A DNA stretch of 64,000 bases from an uncultured Flavobacteriales bacterium (GTDB lineage Bacteria; Bacteroidota; Bacteroidia; Flavobacteriales; Crocinitomicaceae). A program made the translations under genes and the position numbers. The notes below the pieces were generated by a model that saw only the letters and a list, made by a program, of their open reading frames with translations, was not told the origin of the DNA and made no database searches. The stretch spans positions 1 through 64,000 of the forward strand of contig CAMLLB010000007.1 of assembly GCA_946480815.1 (NCBI GenBank), read 5' to 3'. Positions 17,160 through 26,033 of the stretch are shown piece after piece (position 1 is the stretch's first letter; each line of letters opens with the position of its first letter).

Positions 17160-18227
17160 TTAACGGTAGGCTTTTTGAATTAAGAAGTAGTCAACTATGA
17201 CCAATGCAGCCATTGCTTCCACAATCGGAACTGCTCGCGGAACGACGCAAGGGTCGTGTCTTCCTTTTCCACTCAGAGAAACGGCTTCAAACGATTCATT
17301 GATCGTTTCCTGGTTTTGCATAATGGTGGCTACCGGTTTGAATGCGACTCTGAAATCGATCGGCATCCCGTTTGAAATCCCCCCCTGGATACCACCTGAA
17401 AAGTTTGTCCGGGTCTTCCCTTCCGTTGTAAACAAATCGTTGTGTTCAGAACCTTTCATCGCAATAGAGCCGAAGCCGGAACCGATCTCAAAACCTTTAA
17501 CAGCATTGATTGAAAGCATCGCTTTCCCCAATTCGGCGTGTAACTTATCAAAAACAGGTTCTCCAAGCCCGGCCGGAACTCCTTCAATCACGCAGCGGAT
17601 ACGTCCTCCGATAGTATCACCGGCTTTTCTTACCTCGCGAATAAGTGTTTCCATTTGCTCTGCCAGTTCCAAAGAAGGAACACGTACCACGTTTGATTCA
17701 CTGAGTTCTTTCAACCCGGAATTCCAATCACCAAGCCATTGAATCGGGCCAACCTGATCTACAAAAGCGTCAATTCGGATTCCGTATTGAGCTAAAACCT
17801 GTTTCGCTATCGATCCCGCAACTACGCGTGAAACCGTTTCTCTTGCCGATGAACGTCCACCGCCGCGGTAATCCCTGATCCCGTATTTCTGTTGGTAGGT
17901 AAAATCTGCATGTGAAGGCCGGAATGCGGTTTCAACTTCACTGTAGTCATTCGATCGTTGATCTTCATTCTCAATTACAAAACCAATGGGAGTACCGAGT
18001 GTTTTTCCTTCGAAAATCCCGGATAAAAATCGAACTTTATCTGATTCTTTTCGCTGTGTTACAATAGCCGATTGTCCGGGCTTTCTTCGGTCCAGGTCCT
18101 TTTGCACTTCATCCAGATCAATTGAAAAACCGGCAGGAATACCTTCCAGAATGCCACCGATTGCCTGACCATGGGATTCACCGAAGGTGCTTAAACGAAC
18201 TAAATTTCCAAAAGTTGAACCGGCCAT
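17160..18227 (-). CDS. aroC: Chorismate synthase
   Basis: The last shikimate-pathway enzyme, converting EPSP to chorismate with reduced FMN as cofactor. The 355-residue length is typical. Diagnostic motifs are '[18 protein letters not shown]' near the N-terminus, '[20 protein letters not shown]' in the FMN-binding core and '[19 protein letters not shown]' near the C-terminus. The His in GESHG and the Asp in RHDPC are the expected catalytic acid-base pair. It is followed after one base by a polytopic membrane protein gene on the same strand, with no obvious biochemical link. The ATG start is supported by the conserved N-terminus (MAGSTFG). Confidence 0.96.
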   Translation of the reverse strand: MAGSTFGNLVRLSTFGESHGQAIGGILEGIPAGFSIDLDEVQKDLDRRKPGQSAIVTQRKESDKVRFLSGIFEGKTLGTPIGFVIENEDQRSNDYSEVETAFRPSHADFTYQQKYGIRDYRGGGRSSARETVSRVVAGSIAKQVLAQYGIRIDAFVDQVGPIQWLGDWNSGLKELSESNVVRVPSLELAEQMETLIREVRKAGDTIGGRIRCVIEGVPAGLGEPVFDKLHAELGKAMLSINAVKGFEIGSGFGSIAMKGSEHNDLFTTEGKTRTNFSGGIQGGISNGMPIDFRVAFKPVATIMQNQETINESFEAVSLSGKGRHDPCVVPRAVPIVEAMAALVIVDYFLIQKAYR

Positions 18228-18351
18228 AATTGCTTTTACAATGATTGATTCAAAAATAAGAAAAAGCGGTAGTTTTGAAGACTAAATTATAACAAACGTT
18301 AGTGCGGAAGTGATTTAAGATAATAATTACGTCCCGATAGTTATTGGGAGC

Positions 18352-18372
18352 CGAATTACGAATACCGAATTT
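18352..18372. repeat. AATTACGAATT short repeat, copy 2, in the aroC upstream gap
   Basis: The 336-base gap 18228-18563 between divergent genes holds CCGAATTACGAATACCGAATTTT, matching the unit seen at 6822-6856 and 33704-33740. It is preceded by a small palindrome around TCCCGATAGTTATTGGGA. Nothing else is recognisable in the gap beyond AT-rich promoter-like DNA. Confidence 0.45.
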
Positions 18373-18563
18373 TAAAAAGAATATATTTCAATATGGAAAA
18401 TGCTCTTTCAATTTGAAATAAAATTTCAATTCGGAAATAACTATGCATTCTTTATCTTCTTTCACAACACCTTGATTGCAGGTCGATTTTGTTTTTTTAA
18501 CGACGTTTTAAGTATTAATGGCAAAGGTCTTGAACTGGTATTCACAAATCAAAACGCTTAGTC

Positions 18564-19106
18564 ATGAAAGATTCAATGAAATTTTTTGCCCGCATATGTA
18601 TGCTGAGCATTGCGTTAAGCTTTACAGGAGGTTTATATGCCCATACGCATTCACTCCACGCACAACCTCCAAAAAAGCACCGGTATTATTATTATCCGAA
18701 ACAAAACGTGTATTACGATCCGGTTGAAAGCGTTTATTTCGTTTGGGAACATACATACTGGAAGCCTGTGTATTGGGCCGGAGGTTACTCTGCATTTGTT
18801 TATTCTGGTTCTCCCCGGATTGAAATGTGGATCGCCTCAGAGCATCCGTATTATTACAATGTGGAACACCGCAGAACATATTATGTATACCGTGATCCTG
18901 AACCGGCACAAGCAAGAATACGTGTGGAGAGCAGACCGAAACCAAATGTGAGTTTTCATTTAGAGATTAATTCTGCACCGAAACCCAGACCGGTTTATGT
19001 TGAGAGACATGTAATAATAAAAGATCATGGTCACCATCATGGTCGCGGACACGGACATGGAAACGGCCATCATCCCGGTCGTGGAAAAGGCCATAAACAT
19101 CATTAA
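18564..19106 (+). CDS. Secreted protein with His/Gly-rich C-terminal tail
   Basis: A 180-residue exported protein of unknown family. A signal peptide runs to about residue 27 (GGLYAH). The middle is rich in aromatic residues ('YYYYPKQNVYYDPVESVYF', 'YWKPVYWAGGYSAFVYSG'). The last 35 residues alternate His and Gly/Arg ('HHGRGHGHGNGHHPGRGKG'), a composition that binds divalent metals such as Ni, Zn or Cu in other proteins. A start at the fifth codon (MKFFARI) is equally possible. Metal storage or a structural envelope role is inference from composition only. Confidence 0.75.
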   Translation: MKDSMKFFARICMLSIALSFTGGLYAHTHSLHAQPPKKHRYYYYPKQNVYYDPVESVYFVWEHTYWKPVYWAGGYSAFVYSGSPRIEMWIASEHPYYYNVEHRRTYYVYRDPEPAQARIRVESRPKPNVSFHLEINSAPKPRPVYVERHVIIKDHGHHHGRGHGHGNGHHPGRGKGHKHH

Positions 19107-19109
19107 AAC

Positions 19110-19146
19110 AAAATCCCCGTCCCGGCTAAGCCAGAACGGGGATTTT
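19110..19146. terminator. Bidirectional intrinsic terminator
   Basis: AAAATCCCCGT (19110-19120) and ACGGGGATTTT (19136-19146) form a perfect 11-base stem between the convergent genes ending at 19106 (plus) and 19148 (minus). A-rich and T-rich flanks give a U tract in both directions. Confidence 0.85.
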
Positions 19147-19147
19147 C

Positions 19148-20557
19148 TTAATTACATATTGTCTGTTCGGTAATTTTCAGGATTTCCCTTACTTCTTCCA
19201 AAGTCGGAGCTTCCGCATAGGTCCTTAAAACAGGTTCTGTTCCCGATGCGCGAATCATCATCCAACGATTATCATCAAAGAAGAATTTCCATCCGTCAAT
19301 GGTCCCGACTTCTGCTACTGCATATTTTCCGAATGTATTGTATTCATTATTGCTGCATTTTGCAACGATCGCCTGTTTTTTCTCTTCCGTGAGATGTAAA
19401 TCGTTTCGTTCAAATTTAAATGCTCCAACAATCTCATACACTTCTTCGATCAGCTGATCCAACGTTTTACCGGATTTAGCCATGTATTCCCAAATGATCA
19501 AGCCCATCCAGATTCCATCACGCTCAGGAATATGTCCTTTTACAGCAATTCCTCCGGATTCTTCTCCTCCGATCAACACATCTTCGTTAACCATGATCCC
19601 GGCGATATACTTAAACCCGATTTTTACTACTTCATAGTCCAAACCGTAATGTTCTGCGAGTTTTTTCACACGTGGTGTTGTACTGAAAGCCGTTACCACT
19701 TTTCCTGTCATTCCTTTATTTGTAACCAAATAATGCAACAACAGCAAAATAATGTGATGTGAATCGATGAATTCACCTTTTCCATTGTATAAACCAATGC
19801 GATCTGCATCCCCATCGGTTGCCAGGGCACAATGAATATTTCCTTTAGCAACAATGAAACGTTCCAATTCCTGCAAGTTCTTTTGAATCGGTTCCGGAGC
19901 CTGTCCCATAAAGGAAGGATTATAATCGCAATGAAGCAGCTGAACATCGGGCAAAATACGTCTGATCACATTTTGTCCCGCTCCATACATGGCATCATAC
20001 ACGAAGTTCAATCCTGATTTGCGAATTGCTTCCAGGTCGAAATTCTTCTCGATATGCTGAACATAGCGCGTTTCAAAATCTACGATTTGCAATTTCCCGT
20101 TTTTTTCAAATTGGCTTAAGTCAACCGAAGTATAATCAAAAGGAAGTGAATCCGGGATAATATCTTCGATCTCCTGAACCAATTCAGGCGTTAAAGGTCC
20201 TCCGTAATGTGCTTTCAATTTATATCCGTTGTATGACGGCGGGTTATGGCTGGCTGTCAGAATAACTCCCAATCCACAACCCAATTGACTTGCAGCCAGG
20301 GAAATCATCGGTGTTGATACAAATCCTTTGGACATCAACACTTCAATTCCTTCATGCAAAAGCACTTTAGCAACAGTTTCAGCAAAAAGCTCTCCTGCAA
20401 AACGGCAGTCGTGTCCTAATGCAATTTTCGAATTCCAGTCGGATTTTTTAAGCCACTGAGCAGTTGCATAAGCTACTCTTGCTACGTTCTCTACTGTAAA
20501 TTCATCTGCGATGATCGCTCTCCAACCATCTGTTCCAAATTTTATTTTCGTTGCCAA
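19148..20557 (-). CDS. Phosphohexomutase (phosphoglucomutase/phosphomannomutase family)
   Basis: A 469-residue alpha-D-phosphohexomutase that moves a phosphate between C1 and C6 of a hexose phosphate. The four family motifs are present: the phosphoserine loop 'LTASHNPPSYNGYK', the metal loop 'DGDADRIG', the sugar-specificity loop 'GGEESGG' and the phosphate-binding loop 'RASGTEPVLR'. GEESGG rather than GEGNGG points to a glucose/mannose-type mutase, in contrast to the glmM gene elsewhere in this window. Monocistronic by context. Substrate preference between glucose and mannose phosphate cannot be settled from sequence. Confidence 0.92.
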   Translation of the reverse strand: MATKIKFGTDGWRAIIADEFTVENVARVAYATAQWLKKSDWNSKIALGHDCRFAGELFAETVAKVLLHEGIEVLMSKGFVSTPMISLAASQLGCGLGVILTASHNPPSYNGYKLKAHYGGPLTPELVQEIEDIIPDSLPFDYTSVDLSQFEKNGKLQIVDFETRYVQHIEKNFDLEAIRKSGLNFVYDAMYGAGQNVIRRILPDVQLLHCDYNPSFMGQAPEPIQKNLQELERFIVAKGNIHCALATDGDADRIGLYNGKGEFIDSHHIILLLLHYLVTNKGMTGKVVTAFSTTPRVKKLAEHYGLDYEVVKIGFKYIAGIMVNEDVLIGGEESGGIAVKGHIPERDGIWMGLIIWEYMAKSGKTLDQLIEEVYEIVGAFKFERNDLHLTEEKKQAIVAKCSNNEYNTFGKYAVAEVGTIDGWKFFFDDNRWMMIRASGTEPVLRTYAEAPTLEEVREILKITEQTICN

Positions 20558-20705
20558 ATCTATTCTGTTTTAATTGCTTCAAATATAGTTAATGCAGGGC
20601 ATTCAAGTTCGAAAATGGAGATATAAATTGTAATTGCACGAGTATGATACTTGCTCAGACAATTTAAATCTGTGTACTAAATCGATATTACCTAAATGGA
20701 AACTT

Positions 20706-21686
20706 TTACTCTTTTGTCCAGATACGTGTGTTGAGATTCAAATCTTCAATAATTCCGGTCATGAGTTTCATCGTATTAATGATGATCCGGTAATCTTCCT
20801 CTTTCAGTAAGGACCCAAAAACAGATGGCTCAAACAAATCCATGTTATTGAATACTGCGATATACACCTGGTTGTTACGGAATGAGATTGCTACCTTAAA
20901 ATTGATCCGTTTACTCATATCCAATAGTCGCTCCATCATGGAAGGAGTTAAAATGTAGCGACATTCCTGTTCGTCCGTACTGTAAACAGCAAATTTCTTC
21001 TCGAACTCCGGATTTTCCAATTTCACCAAATCTCCTGGCCTGCTTGGATTCCATTGTTGGAATTTGCGTCCCAATTTTCCGAGGTAACGCTCCATTGTAT
21101 CGACATCGATCATCGTTTCTCCATGAAAATGCTTATGGAAGTCACTCACAAACAACATTCCTTTAAAGATCGTATGCCAATGCTCCTGCCGTTGCCCTTT
21201 ACCATTCGTTGTTACGGTTTTGTATTCTGTATGAATTTCACCAAATGCAAAATCAGTAGCGTCGAATTTACCGGAAATGGTATCCTCTGCTTTGTAGCGG
21301 TCAACGCGCTGGGTAAATATGCGACTTTCGGAATACTGGGCCATTAAACTTCTGTGCGGATCGTATTCCAATCGTTCATCTACAAATTTTACCACTGCAG
21401 GAATTACTCTTCCTTTGAATTTGGCTTTAAAATCTTTATAGAATCGGTTATGCTTGACAATCATGATGATCAAACCAACGATCAGAATCACACCTCCTGC
21501 AATAGCAAAAGGTATAAAATTCCGGGATCCTGAAACAAGCCATGCTCCAAGAACTGCCAGGAGTAATCCGAAACAAATAAAAAAGCCGATCCAAAATCGT
21601 TTAACGTATGCTTTTCTTTCTCCTTCCAGAACTCCTAAATCTCCGGCAATAAGGTCTGCCTGGAGTTGTGCAAAATTGATTTCCAT
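20706..21686 (-). CDS. DUF3137-family membrane protein
   Basis: A 326-residue protein with two adjacent hydrophobic helices at about residues 31-52 and 57-77, an N-terminal cytosolic helix and a long C-terminal soluble domain. Segments such as 'FAFGEIHTEYKT', 'FKGMLFVSDFHKHFHGETMI' and 'SFRNNQVYIAVFNNMDLFEP' match DUF3137, a family nearly always encoded next to lemA. The lemA gene ends 3 bases upstream of this start here too. Function is unknown; the pair is thought to act at the membrane. Confidence 0.88.
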   Translation of the reverse strand: MEINFAQLQADLIAGDLGVLEGERKAYVKRFWIGFFICFGLLLAVLGAWLVSGSRNFIPFAIAGGVILIVGLIIMIVKHNRFYKDFKAKFKGRVIPAVVKFVDERLEYDPHRSLMAQYSESRIFTQRVDRYKAEDTISGKFDATDFAFGEIHTEYKTVTTNGKGQRQEHWHTIFKGMLFVSDFHKHFHGETMIDVDTMERYLGKLGRKFQQWNPSRPGDLVKLENPEFEKKFAVYSTDEQECRYILTPSMMERLLDMSKRINFKVAISFRNNQVYIAVFNNMDLFEPSVFGSLLKEEDYRIIINTMKLMTGIIEDLNLNTRIWTKE

Positions 21687-21689
21687 GGG

Positions 21690-22205
21690 TTAATCGTTGA
21701 ATTTCAGGTATTCTTTCTTTTCCATCTTGTTTTGTCTGGCGATAACGGAAGAAGGAAATTGCAGTACTGCATTATTAAAGATCTCAATAGACATGTTATA
21801 TGTTCTCCTGGAAGCTGCCAATTGTTCCTCCATTTCATTCATACTTCTTTGAAGCATTATAAACTGTTCACTTGCCTTTAAATCAGGATAAGCTTCTGCC
21901 TTGATCAAAAACTGACTGAACTGAGCCTGCAATTCATGATTCCCTTGCGCCAATGCTTCCGTGTCTCTTGAGCCGGACCTTAGAGCTGTCAATTTCTCCA
22001 ACAATTCCTTTTCATGTGTCATGTACCCGCTCACACAAGATGTTAACTGCGGGATCAGGTCAAATCGTTTTTTTAGCATTACATCCACCGATGCAAATGC
22101 ATTTTCGACCTGATTTTCTTTAGCGATAAGTCCGTTTTTAATAACGATTACGGCAATAAGCGGAATGAGGATTAATGCAGCCACCCCGATAATAATAAAT
22201 AGCAT
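21690..22205 (-). CDS. lemA: LemA family protein
   Basis: A 171-residue LemA-type protein with one N-terminal membrane helix (about residues 3-23) and a helical-bundle domain. It carries the family signatures 'KENQVENAFASVDVMLKKRFDLIPQL', 'LLEKLTALRSG' and 'YPDLKASEQFIMLQ'. It is the first gene of a two-gene operon with the DUF3137 protein. The final residues 'EYLKFND' correspond to the usual 'PYFEVE' type ending. The molecular role of LemA is unknown; it is widespread in bacteria. Confidence 0.92.
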   Translation of the reverse strand: MLFIIIGVAALILIPLIAVIVIKNGLIAKENQVENAFASVDVMLKKRFDLIPQLTSCVSGYMTHEKELLEKLTALRSGSRDTEALAQGNHELQAQFSQFLIKAEAYPDLKASEQFIMLQRSMNEMEEQLAASRRTYNMSIEIFNNAVLQFPSSVIARQNKMEKKEYLKFND

Positions 22206-22351
22206 AGGTATTTTTTTTGCCGAAGATAATCAGAGTCTAAAAAAACCAGGGATATTTTAATGTTTTTTTGATCAAAGCTTTCAATAGGTCCCTGATTTAC
22301 TGATTTGATCCAAATCTTATTGCTAACTTACTTTTCACAAAAAGCAGCAAA

Positions 22352-23311
22352 ATGATTAAACAGACAAGTGGTTTTACTGATAAACTAACAAATTCAGGAA
22401 CAGAACAGGCTATTTTCCATACACTTTATCAATCGGAGGAAAAACCGGTAAAAGCAACAATCCTTATTTTACATGGAATGCAGGAACACAGTGGCCGTTA
22501 TGCCGATTTCGCACGTTATTTGGCTGAAAACAGTTATGCGGTCCTTACTTACGATCATGCGGGACACGGGAAAACAGCTGCTTTATCATCTCATCATGGA
22601 TATTTTCATGCAACGAATGCTGCAAAACGTGTGGTTGACGACGCCGAAAAAATGGCAGATTTACTGGAAAAAAGTTTCCCGGACGTTCCACATTTCGTTT
22701 TGGGTCATTCCATGGGATCCTTTATCACCAGATGTTTATTGCAACAGGCACATTATCGGTTTGACGGAGCAATTATTGTGGGGACAGGCGGAAAACAATT
22801 CATTGCACCGATTGCAAAATCCGTATTTTCCCTCCTGAACTTGCTGGCACCGCGGAAAAGAAGCAAAAAGCTCAATCGGTTTTTCAATAATCTAAACAAT
22901 AAACGTTTTAAAGGAGATTCATCGGAAACCAGGTGGTTAAGTGTCAATAAAGAAAATCAATTGGCTTTTACAACTGACGAACTTTGTGGTATTCCATTTA
23001 CCAATAACGGATTTCATACTTTGCTAACATTAACAGTTCGATCGACTAAAAATGATTGGGCGGAAAATATTTCCAAAAAACTTCCATTCTTATTTGTAAG
23101 TGGTGCAGAAGATCCGATCGGTAATTTTGGTAAAGGCGTCTCGGAAACAGTCAAAAACATGGAAGAAGATGGTTTTTCAAACGTCGGAATACTTTTGTAT
23201 CCTAACATGCGGCACGAAATTTTAAATGAAGAGGTGAAACAGCAGGTTTTTGAAGACATCCAAAACTGGTTAGACAAACGCTGTTCCAGGCATAAAAAAA
23301 TCCCCCACTAA
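22352..23311 (+). CDS. Alpha/beta hydrolase, monoacylglycerol-lipase type
   Basis: A 319-residue cytoplasmic serine hydrolase of the Hydrolase_4 group. The oxyanion strand is 'ILHGMQEHSGRYADFARYL', the nucleophile elbow is 'LGHSMGSF', the acid is Asp in 'GAEDPIG' and the base is His in 'NMRHEILNE'. The HG-x-x-EHSGRY signature is typical of monoacylglycerol lipases and lysophospholipases. There is no signal peptide. It is transcribed divergently from the lemA operon and converges on rocD with a shared terminator. Confidence 0.88.
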   Translation: MIKQTSGFTDKLTNSGTEQAIFHTLYQSEEKPVKATILILHGMQEHSGRYADFARYLAENSYAVLTYDHAGHGKTAALSSHHGYFHATNAAKRVVDDAEKMADLLEKSFPDVPHFVLGHSMGSFITRCLLQQAHYRFDGAIIVGTGGKQFIAPIAKSVFSLLNLLAPRKRSKKLNRFFNNLNNKRFKGDSSETRWLSVNKENQLAFTTDELCGIPFTNNGFHTLLTLTVRSTKNDWAENISKKLPFLFVSGAEDPIGNFGKGVSETVKNMEEDGFSNVGILLYPNMRHEILNEEVKQQVFEDIQNWLDKRCSRHKKIPH

Positions 23312-23326
23312 ATTGTGAAGGATTTT
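23297..23326. terminator. Bidirectional intrinsic terminator
   Basis: AAAATCC (23297-23303) pairs with GGATTTT (23320-23326), with an inner CAC/GTG helix. It lies between the convergent hydrolase and rocD genes, with A and T tracts on both sides. Confidence 0.75.
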
Positions 23327-23375
23327 GCAATTATTTAGTTCTTAGCGTTAAGAATAAACTACTGAGAATTTATCG

Positions 23376-24617
23376 CTATTTTTTGAAGTTCAAAACTGTT
23401 TTTTCGATGATTGCAACACATTCCATCAGTTGCTCTTCGGTCATAACCAAAGGTGGTGCAAAACGAATAATATTTCCGTGAGTCGGTTTTGCCAGCAATC
23501 CGTTGTTCTTCAATTCCACACACAGGTTCCAGGCAGTTTTACTTTGCTCCGTATCGTTTACAATAATGGCATTTAACAGACCTTTTCCACGCACTTTCAC
23601 GATCAGGTCCGTTTTTTCAATGATGCGATTCATTTCGGTACGGAATAATTTTCCTAAACGCTCGGAGTTCTCGGCCAATTTTTCATCTTTAACAACTTCC
23701 AAAGCAGCAATTGCCACTTTAGCTGCCAATGGATTTCCTCCAAAAGTTGATCCGTGTTGCCCCGGTTTGATCACCATCATGATATCGTCGTTTGCGAAAA
23801 CAGCAGAAACCGGGTAAACTCCACCGGAGATTGCTTTTCCAAGAATTAAAATATCCGGTTTCACATTTTCATGATCTACTGCCAATAATTTTCCAGTGCG
23901 GGCGATTCCTGTCTGAACTTCATCTGCTATAAAAAGAATATTATTCTTAGAACACAATTCTTTTGCTCCCGCAAGATAACCGTCATTCGGAACATATACT
24001 CCAGCTTCACCCTGGATCGGTTCAACCAGGAACCCGATCACATTCGGCTGCTTCGCTGCTTCAGCCAATGCATCCAGGTCATTATATGGAATACGGATGA
24101 ATCCCGGAGTAAAAGGCCCGAAGTTCGTATTTGCATCCGGATCACTGGAGAAAGAAATGATGGTTGTTGTTCTTCCGTGGAAGTTTTGTTCACACACAAT
24201 GATTTGCGCCTGATTTTCTGCAACGCCTTTCTTTTCGTACCCCCATTTACGGGCAATTTTAATTGCTGTTTCAACTGCTTCAGCACCGGTATTCATAGGA
24301 AGTACTTTATCGAAACCAAAATATTCGGTCACAAATTTCTCATATACTCCCAATGTATCGTTATAGAAAGCACGTGAAGTCAGGGTCAGTGTTTGCGCCT
24401 GATCAGTTAATGCTTTAACGATTTTCGGGTGACAATGTCCTTGATTTACTGCTGAATAGGCAGATAAGAAGTCGAAGTACTTTTTTCCTTCTACATCCCA
24501 AACATACACTCCTTCTCCTTTAGCCAGAACAACCGGAAGCGGGTGATAATTGTGCGCTCCATAACGATCTTCCAACTGCATCAATTCTTCCGATGACAAT
24601 TTGTCTAGTGTTACCAT
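23376..24617 (-). CDS. rocD: Ornithine aminotransferase
   Basis: A 413-residue class III PLP-dependent aminotransferase converting ornithine and 2-oxoglutarate to glutamate semialdehyde and glutamate. Family features in order are '[19 protein letters not shown]', '[17 protein letters not shown]', '[19 protein letters not shown]', 'FHGRTT', '[12 protein letters not shown]', '[12 protein letters not shown]', the PLP-lysine motif 'ILGKAISGG' and '[13 protein letters not shown]'. These are diagnostic for ornithine rather than acetylornithine aminotransferase. A structured leader of about 90 bases precedes it, suggesting regulation at the RNA level. Confidence 0.95.
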   Translation of the reverse strand: MVTLDKLSSEELMQLEDRYGAHNYHPLPVVLAKGEGVYVWDVEGKKYFDFLSAYSAVNQGHCHPKIVKALTDQAQTLTLTSRAFYNDTLGVYEKFVTEYFGFDKVLPMNTGAEAVETAIKIARKWGYEKKGVAENQAQIIVCEQNFHGRTTTIISFSSDPDANTNFGPFTPGFIRIPYNDLDALAEAAKQPNVIGFLVEPIQGEAGVYVPNDGYLAGAKELCSKNNILFIADEVQTGIARTGKLLAVDHENVKPDILILGKAISGGVYPVSAVFANDDIMMVIKPGQHGSTFGGNPLAAKVAIAALEVVKDEKLAENSERLGKLFRTEMNRIIEKTDLIVKVRGKGLLNAIIVNDTEQSKTAWNLCVELKNNGLLAKPTHGNIIRFAPPLVMTEEQLMECVAIIEKTVLNFKK

Positions 24618-24619
24618 AA

Positions 24620-24719
24620 TAATCTTTTTTTAAGCTGCTATCACTCGTCACGGAGAGCAATCATCCTTTCCTCATTTGCAGTCGCAGGAGAGAAATCATC
24701 CCTGGGAGCAACAAAGATA
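24620..24719 (-). promoter_or_regulatory. rocD promoter and structured 5' leader
   Basis: A TATCTTTG box on the minus strand (24719 to 24712) fits the Bacteroidota -7 consensus and implies a start near 24705. The following leader of about 88 bases contains the 13-base motif GATGATT-K-CTCTCC twice in tandem. Each copy leads into its own hairpin: TTTCTC...GAGGAAA for the first and GCTCTC...GAG..AGC for the second. An A-rich stretch follows before the ATG. It matches no riboswitch consensus I know; a metabolite-responsive or protein-bound leader is possible. Confidence 0.5.
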
Positions 24720-24817
24720 ATTAATTATTCATGTTAAAAAAAGAGAATTTTGCATCCGGAGACTTGTAATTCATTGATCTATCAATCGATTAATCCGGGA
24801 TGAACGCTTTTATTTTG

Positions 24818-24825
24818 TAGCTTTG
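24818..24825 (+). promoter_or_regulatory. -7 promoter box of the desaturase gene
   Basis: TAGCTTTG exactly fits TAnnTTTG and lies 25 bases before the proposed TTG start at 24850. No clear -33 TTG is seen at the expected distance. Confidence 0.45.
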
Positions 24826-24849
24826 CATTGAATTTTAAATAAGTGCCCT

Positions 24850-25932
24850 TTGAAAAAAGTTCAATTTTCCAAGCCTCAAGGCGAATTCTTCTCCACCTTG
24901 AGGAAATCCGTTCAAAACTATTTTGACGAAAACCAATTGGAAACTTCAGGAAACTGGAAATTATACCTGAAAGCAGTTATTATTATCACCACGTATATTG
25001 CGATCTATTTAACGATCATGCTTCTTCCTGTTCCGGGATACCTGGCTTTGATCTTATCGGGATTATTGGGATTTGTGCAGGCATTGGTTGGTTTCAATAT
25101 TATGCACGATGCGTGTCATGAATCTTTTTCAAAGAAGAAGAGTGTCAATTATTTCTTCGGTTTATCCATGAACGCTTTAGGAAGTGATTCATTTATGTGG
25201 CGACAAAAACATAATTTGGTGCACCACACTTATACGAATATTGATGGGATTGATGACGATATTTCGAAAACTCCGTTCCTAAGGATGAGCGAAACACAAC
25301 CTCATTATAAAGCGCACCGTTTTCAACATATTTATCTTCCATTCCTCTATGGAATTTCTACCATTTACTGGGTATTGGTAAAAGATTTCGAAGATTATAT
25401 TTTAGGATCCAGGTTCACAGTGGAAGTTGGCCGCATGAAACCTTTTGACCATGTCATGTTCTGGACAACCCGTTTGATTTACTTCGGATTATACCTTGTT
25501 TTACCTTCGTTTGTTTGGGGGATCGGCTGGACCATCCTTGGCTTTACTTTGATGCACATGATGCTCGGTTTAACAATGTCTTTCGTTTTCCAATTGGCAC
25601 ATGTTGTTGAGAATGTTGAATTTGAACACTGTCATTCCAAGGAATTGATTATTGAAAACGAATGGGCTGTTCACCAATTGGCTACTACAAGCGATTTTGC
25701 TGTTGATAACAAACTTGTAAGCTGGTTTGTCGGTGGGTTGAATTACCAGGTGGAACATCATTTGTTTCCCCGGATCTCTCATATTCATTATCCAGAGATC
25801 CAAAAGATCGTAGCGAAGACATGTGAAGAATTCGGGGTGAATTATTATTCGTATTCCACTACCGGTAAGGCATTAGGCTCTCATTTCAGACACATGAAGC
25901 GTTTGGGAAGAAAAGAGGCTCTTCGGTCATAA
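24850..25932 (+). CDS. Membrane fatty acid desaturase
   Basis: A 360-residue di-iron acyl-lipid or acyl-CoA desaturase that introduces a double bond into membrane fatty acids using oxygen. The three histidine boxes are HDACHE at 86-91, HNLVHH at 121-126 and QVEHH at 300-304. QVEHH, rather than HVEHH, is typical of front-end type desaturases, but there is no fused cytochrome b5 domain. Hydrophobic pairs lie at about 40-80 and 205-245. The start is TTG (MKKVQFSKPQ), as no in-frame ATG precedes the conserved part. Likely role is membrane fluidity control in the cold. Confidence 0.9.
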   Translation: MKKVQFSKPQGEFFSTLRKSVQNYFDENQLETSGNWKLYLKAVIIITTYIAIYLTIMLLPVPGYLALILSGLLGFVQALVGFNIMHDACHESFSKKKSVNYFFGLSMNALGSDSFMWRQKHNLVHHTYTNIDGIDDDISKTPFLRMSETQPHYKAHRFQHIYLPFLYGISTIYWVLVKDFEDYILGSRFTVEVGRMKPFDHVMFWTTRLIYFGLYLVLPSFVWGIGWTILGFTLMHMMLGLTMSFVFQLAHVVENVEFEHCHSKELIIENEWAVHQLATTSDFAVDNKLVSWFVGGLNYQVEHHLFPRISHIHYPEIQKIVAKTCEEFGVNYYSYSTTGKALGSHFRHMKRLGRKEALRS

Positions 25933-26033
25933 TTTCATCCTGAAAAACAGTTGTTCTTATACGTGAAGGTTTACAACCCTGGAAAGGTCATTTCTGTGAG
26001 TTTTGTATCTTATGTGTACGCTCGAAAATTCGC

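Noticed and set aside
19148..20557. A second glmM
   Set aside because: Loop motif is GEESGG with DGDADR, of the glucose/mannose mutase type; the glmM signature GEGNGG is in the gene at 48429-49814.
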